Position numbers and translations under genes: made by a program. Of a stretch of DNA of 64,000 bases, positions 62,074-64,000 are shown one piece after another. The DNA comes from Phellopilus nigrolimitatus (lineage: Eukaryota > Basidiomycota > Agaricomycetes > Hymenochaetales > Hymenochaetaceae): assembly GCA_021029095.1 (NCBI GenBank), contig JAJOHG010000056.1, forward strand, positions 124,001-188,000. The letters run 5' to 3'. The first letter of the stretch is position 1. Each line of letters starts with the position of its first letter. The notes beneath the pieces were generated by a model. It had not been told where the DNA came from, did no database searches, and worked only from the letters and a program-made list of their open reading frames with translations.

Positions 62074-62867
62074 AAACCACGTCGTATCCTGAAATTTAAG
62101 CACGCTGCTCCCACTTATTTATCTATGCCAAAACGAAAGGCAAATGTTCTAGCTAGGCTAGGAAACTTGGGAGAGCAAATTGTATGATAATGATTAATGT
62201 CATACAAGCCGCTGAGTCGAATACATACAGAGTATCATCACATGATTGTCACAATGTGACAATAGTAGTGGGTTTGAACCGACTACGGTAGCAGTGATGA
62301 TACAGAATGTTCAAAAGGGTCAAATGAAAATCAGCAGAAAATAATAAGACTGCCAAGATCTAGAGTCAAACCGGTCTTGGGTTATTTCTACAGGTTCTAA
62401 CAAGGAAATAAACAAACTCGCGACCTAAAATAGACAATAAACTCCCCAAAATGGTTATGCATATGTTTATTTGCTACATTAAACTAGCTTACAAAGCATT
62501 TTGTGCCTATATATGGAAGTATTTATGTGGTTATATGAACATTCATAAGCGATATGAATCGGTTCACTTCTGGTTCATATGAGTTTGTATTGACCCTGTT
62601 ATGAACGAAAAGGTTTTGACCCGGGTCAATACCATCACTGACTCTACGAGTCTACCTTAGACAGTAGATGGTTTATTGCGTACAGAAGTCTTTTATGTAA
62701 AGTCGTCGAGATAGACATTTCACATCACGTTATGGTAATGAGATATGAACTGACCTCTCTTCCGCCGTTCGACTCGGCAGCAAACTACAACTGCCCTTAC
62801 AATCACAAGAGTTCTCCAGTTCCTCTCTATCCCTAACATACGCTATCCTCGTCAGTCCGCTACTCGT
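62074..62867. other. AT-rich intergenic with small palindromes
   Basis: No coding signal. GTATTGACCC (62,588) and GGGTCAATAC (62,623) form a small hairpin. The last 100 bases should hold the promoter of the next gene. Confidence 0.35.
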
Positions 62868-64000
62868 ATGACACTGGCTATCTCCCCGTTCCGTTCCCTT
62901 CAATGCTCACTTACATTCTCTGAAAATGCGAGACTCGGAGAGGCGGTCGTGGCTGAGCACCTATGGCAGTCTCTACTTTTCATTTCTGGACAAGATTCCA
63001 TAGAATCTTCTCAAAGAATAGCGATTTCTCTGAGCCTTCGCAAGCCTTCTTATGCGATCCACGCAAACAATGTCCGCGAGCCCCGTTCGTTGACGTTTTG
63101 GGTTCTGAAGCCTACACCTGTAAGTCAGTCGGAATACTTACCACCTAAAATTATATGCGAGTTATTTTGCAGGTTTCTTGCACCTTACAGGATGGTATAG
63201 CGATTTCCTCGACTTACACTCACGGTCTCGCATCAGAGTTAGACACATGTGTTTGCACATTGGCTGTGGTTATGCCCATCCGGCTCACCTGCGTCATTTT
63301 AATTGCACGAAATCTCCGCGCTCTTCGTGCTTCCAGAGAAGAGAGAGCAAAGCTAGAGCTATGGCTTTGCAGAAATGGTCGCATTCTCAAGACTGGGGAT
63401 GCTCTATGTTGCAGGCTATTAGGGAGCTCCTTTGAAGACTGCGATGACTTCCAGACAGAGTTGCCTTTATTCTTCGAAATCTTAATGACTGAACCTGTCT
63501 GGCAAGGGTACGCCGTGGCGGAAGAGACTGTTTTTCTGATTGCGAATGCACCATCTGATACCTTGCCTTCGCTGGAATCGACTTCCACGAACCGGTTCTC
63601 CTTGGACAGCTTAGCCGATGACGAGGAATTTACAATCAATGAAAACTTTCTTGCAAATTCTACACTTCGTGTAGAGTCTACCCTCGCCGACTCCGCAAGC
63701 ATTCATATTTCTTCTAATCAATATCGTGGAAACGCCCAACATTTGTCCGATGCTCTCAATCGAGGCATTCACTTACCCGGTTTATTTACACCTGAATCTC
63801 TACCACACCATCTCAACCATGATTGGAATGAAAGTCATTCGATGTTTCTCCAAACGGAAGAACTTGGGAAGGTTGGCTTGTTCAGTGGGGATTGGGTAAG
63901 TCGCCACAACTTCACATTAAAAAACTCTGATCACTTGATGCTTCTGCACAGGCTTTGGTCAGTTCTCCTCGAAATGATAACCGATTGGTTCAAATGCACA
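62868..64000 (+). CDS. PEX6: PEX6-like AAA+ peroxin, N-terminal part (3' end outside window)
   Basis: PEX6 with PEX1 pulls the receptor PEX5 out of the peroxisome membrane. Only the N-terminal domain is seen, before any ATPase motif. The first exon, MTLAISPFRSLQCSLTFSEN, joins at 63,120/63,172 to VSCTLQDGIAISSTYTHGLA. Next come NGRILKTGDALCCRLL, MTEPVWQGYAVAEETVFLI, and LQTEELGKVGLFSGDW. After an intron at 63,896, ALVSSPRNDNRLVQMH runs to the window edge. The block (G)LFSGDW.L(V)...RLV and the EP..QG segment are what point to PEX6; PEX1 or another double-ring AAA protein is less likely. The call needs the downstream AAA domains to be sure. Confidence 0.58.

Overview
This is a nuclear segment from a filamentous basidiomycete, most likely an agaricomycete. 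The genes are cut by many introns of roughly 45-70 bases with GT(R)NGT donors and CTRAY-type branch points. Proteins are of fungal type (formin, Skt5/Chs4, Met30, GSK3, DYRK/Pom1-like kinase). One kinase carries the MLKL-type N-terminal helical domain common in agaricomycete kinases. Coordinates are given from start codon to stop codon and include introns, because gene models were assembled by joining exons by eye from reading frame, splice sites and family resemblance.

Layout. 1-3.1 kb: 3' part of an MFS transporter gene (minus), a tRNA-Leu(UAA) and a decayed tRNA half. 3.4-8.1 kb: a fused gene with an MLKL-like domain, a TKL kinase, a Ser/Pro linker, a RasGEF N-domain and a RasGEF catalytic domain. 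8.7-19.1 kb: compact housekeeping block (Met30/SconB F-box WD40, GSK3, GPI-anchored PEBP, RBM5/10-like splicing factor, complex I B15 subunit, COQ7). 19.4-25.2 kb: a diaphanous-type formin. 26.2-33.4 kb: repeat-rich island. It holds a small gene with three PGG motifs, whose first intron appears to contain two TIR transposons, several nested inverted-repeat elements and a doubtful orphan coding region. 33.4-43.4 kb: FAS1-domain protein, PDK/BCKDK-type mitochondrial kinase, then RPT1 and VMA1 sharing a divergent promoter. 43.8-57.5 kb: DYRK kinase, Skt5/Chs4, Rho GTPase, MOD5 and GAR1. 57.6-62.8 kb: second repeat island with a TIR-bounded composite region that carries a broken, intron-containing copy of the C-terminal half of RPN2. 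A poly-A retroelement with a 14-base target duplication is nested in it. 62.9 kb to the end: 5' part of a PEX6-like gene.

How genes relate. Several genes serve polar growth and cell wall synthesis (formin, Rho GTPase, Skt5/Chs4, DYRK/Pom1-like kinase, GSK3), and two serve the ubiquitin-proteasome system (Met30, RPT1). They are not an operon, and their grouping here may be chance. The strongest candidates for something little described are the kinase-RasGEF fusion, the PGG-motif gene with its transposon-filled intron, and the captured RPN2 fragment.
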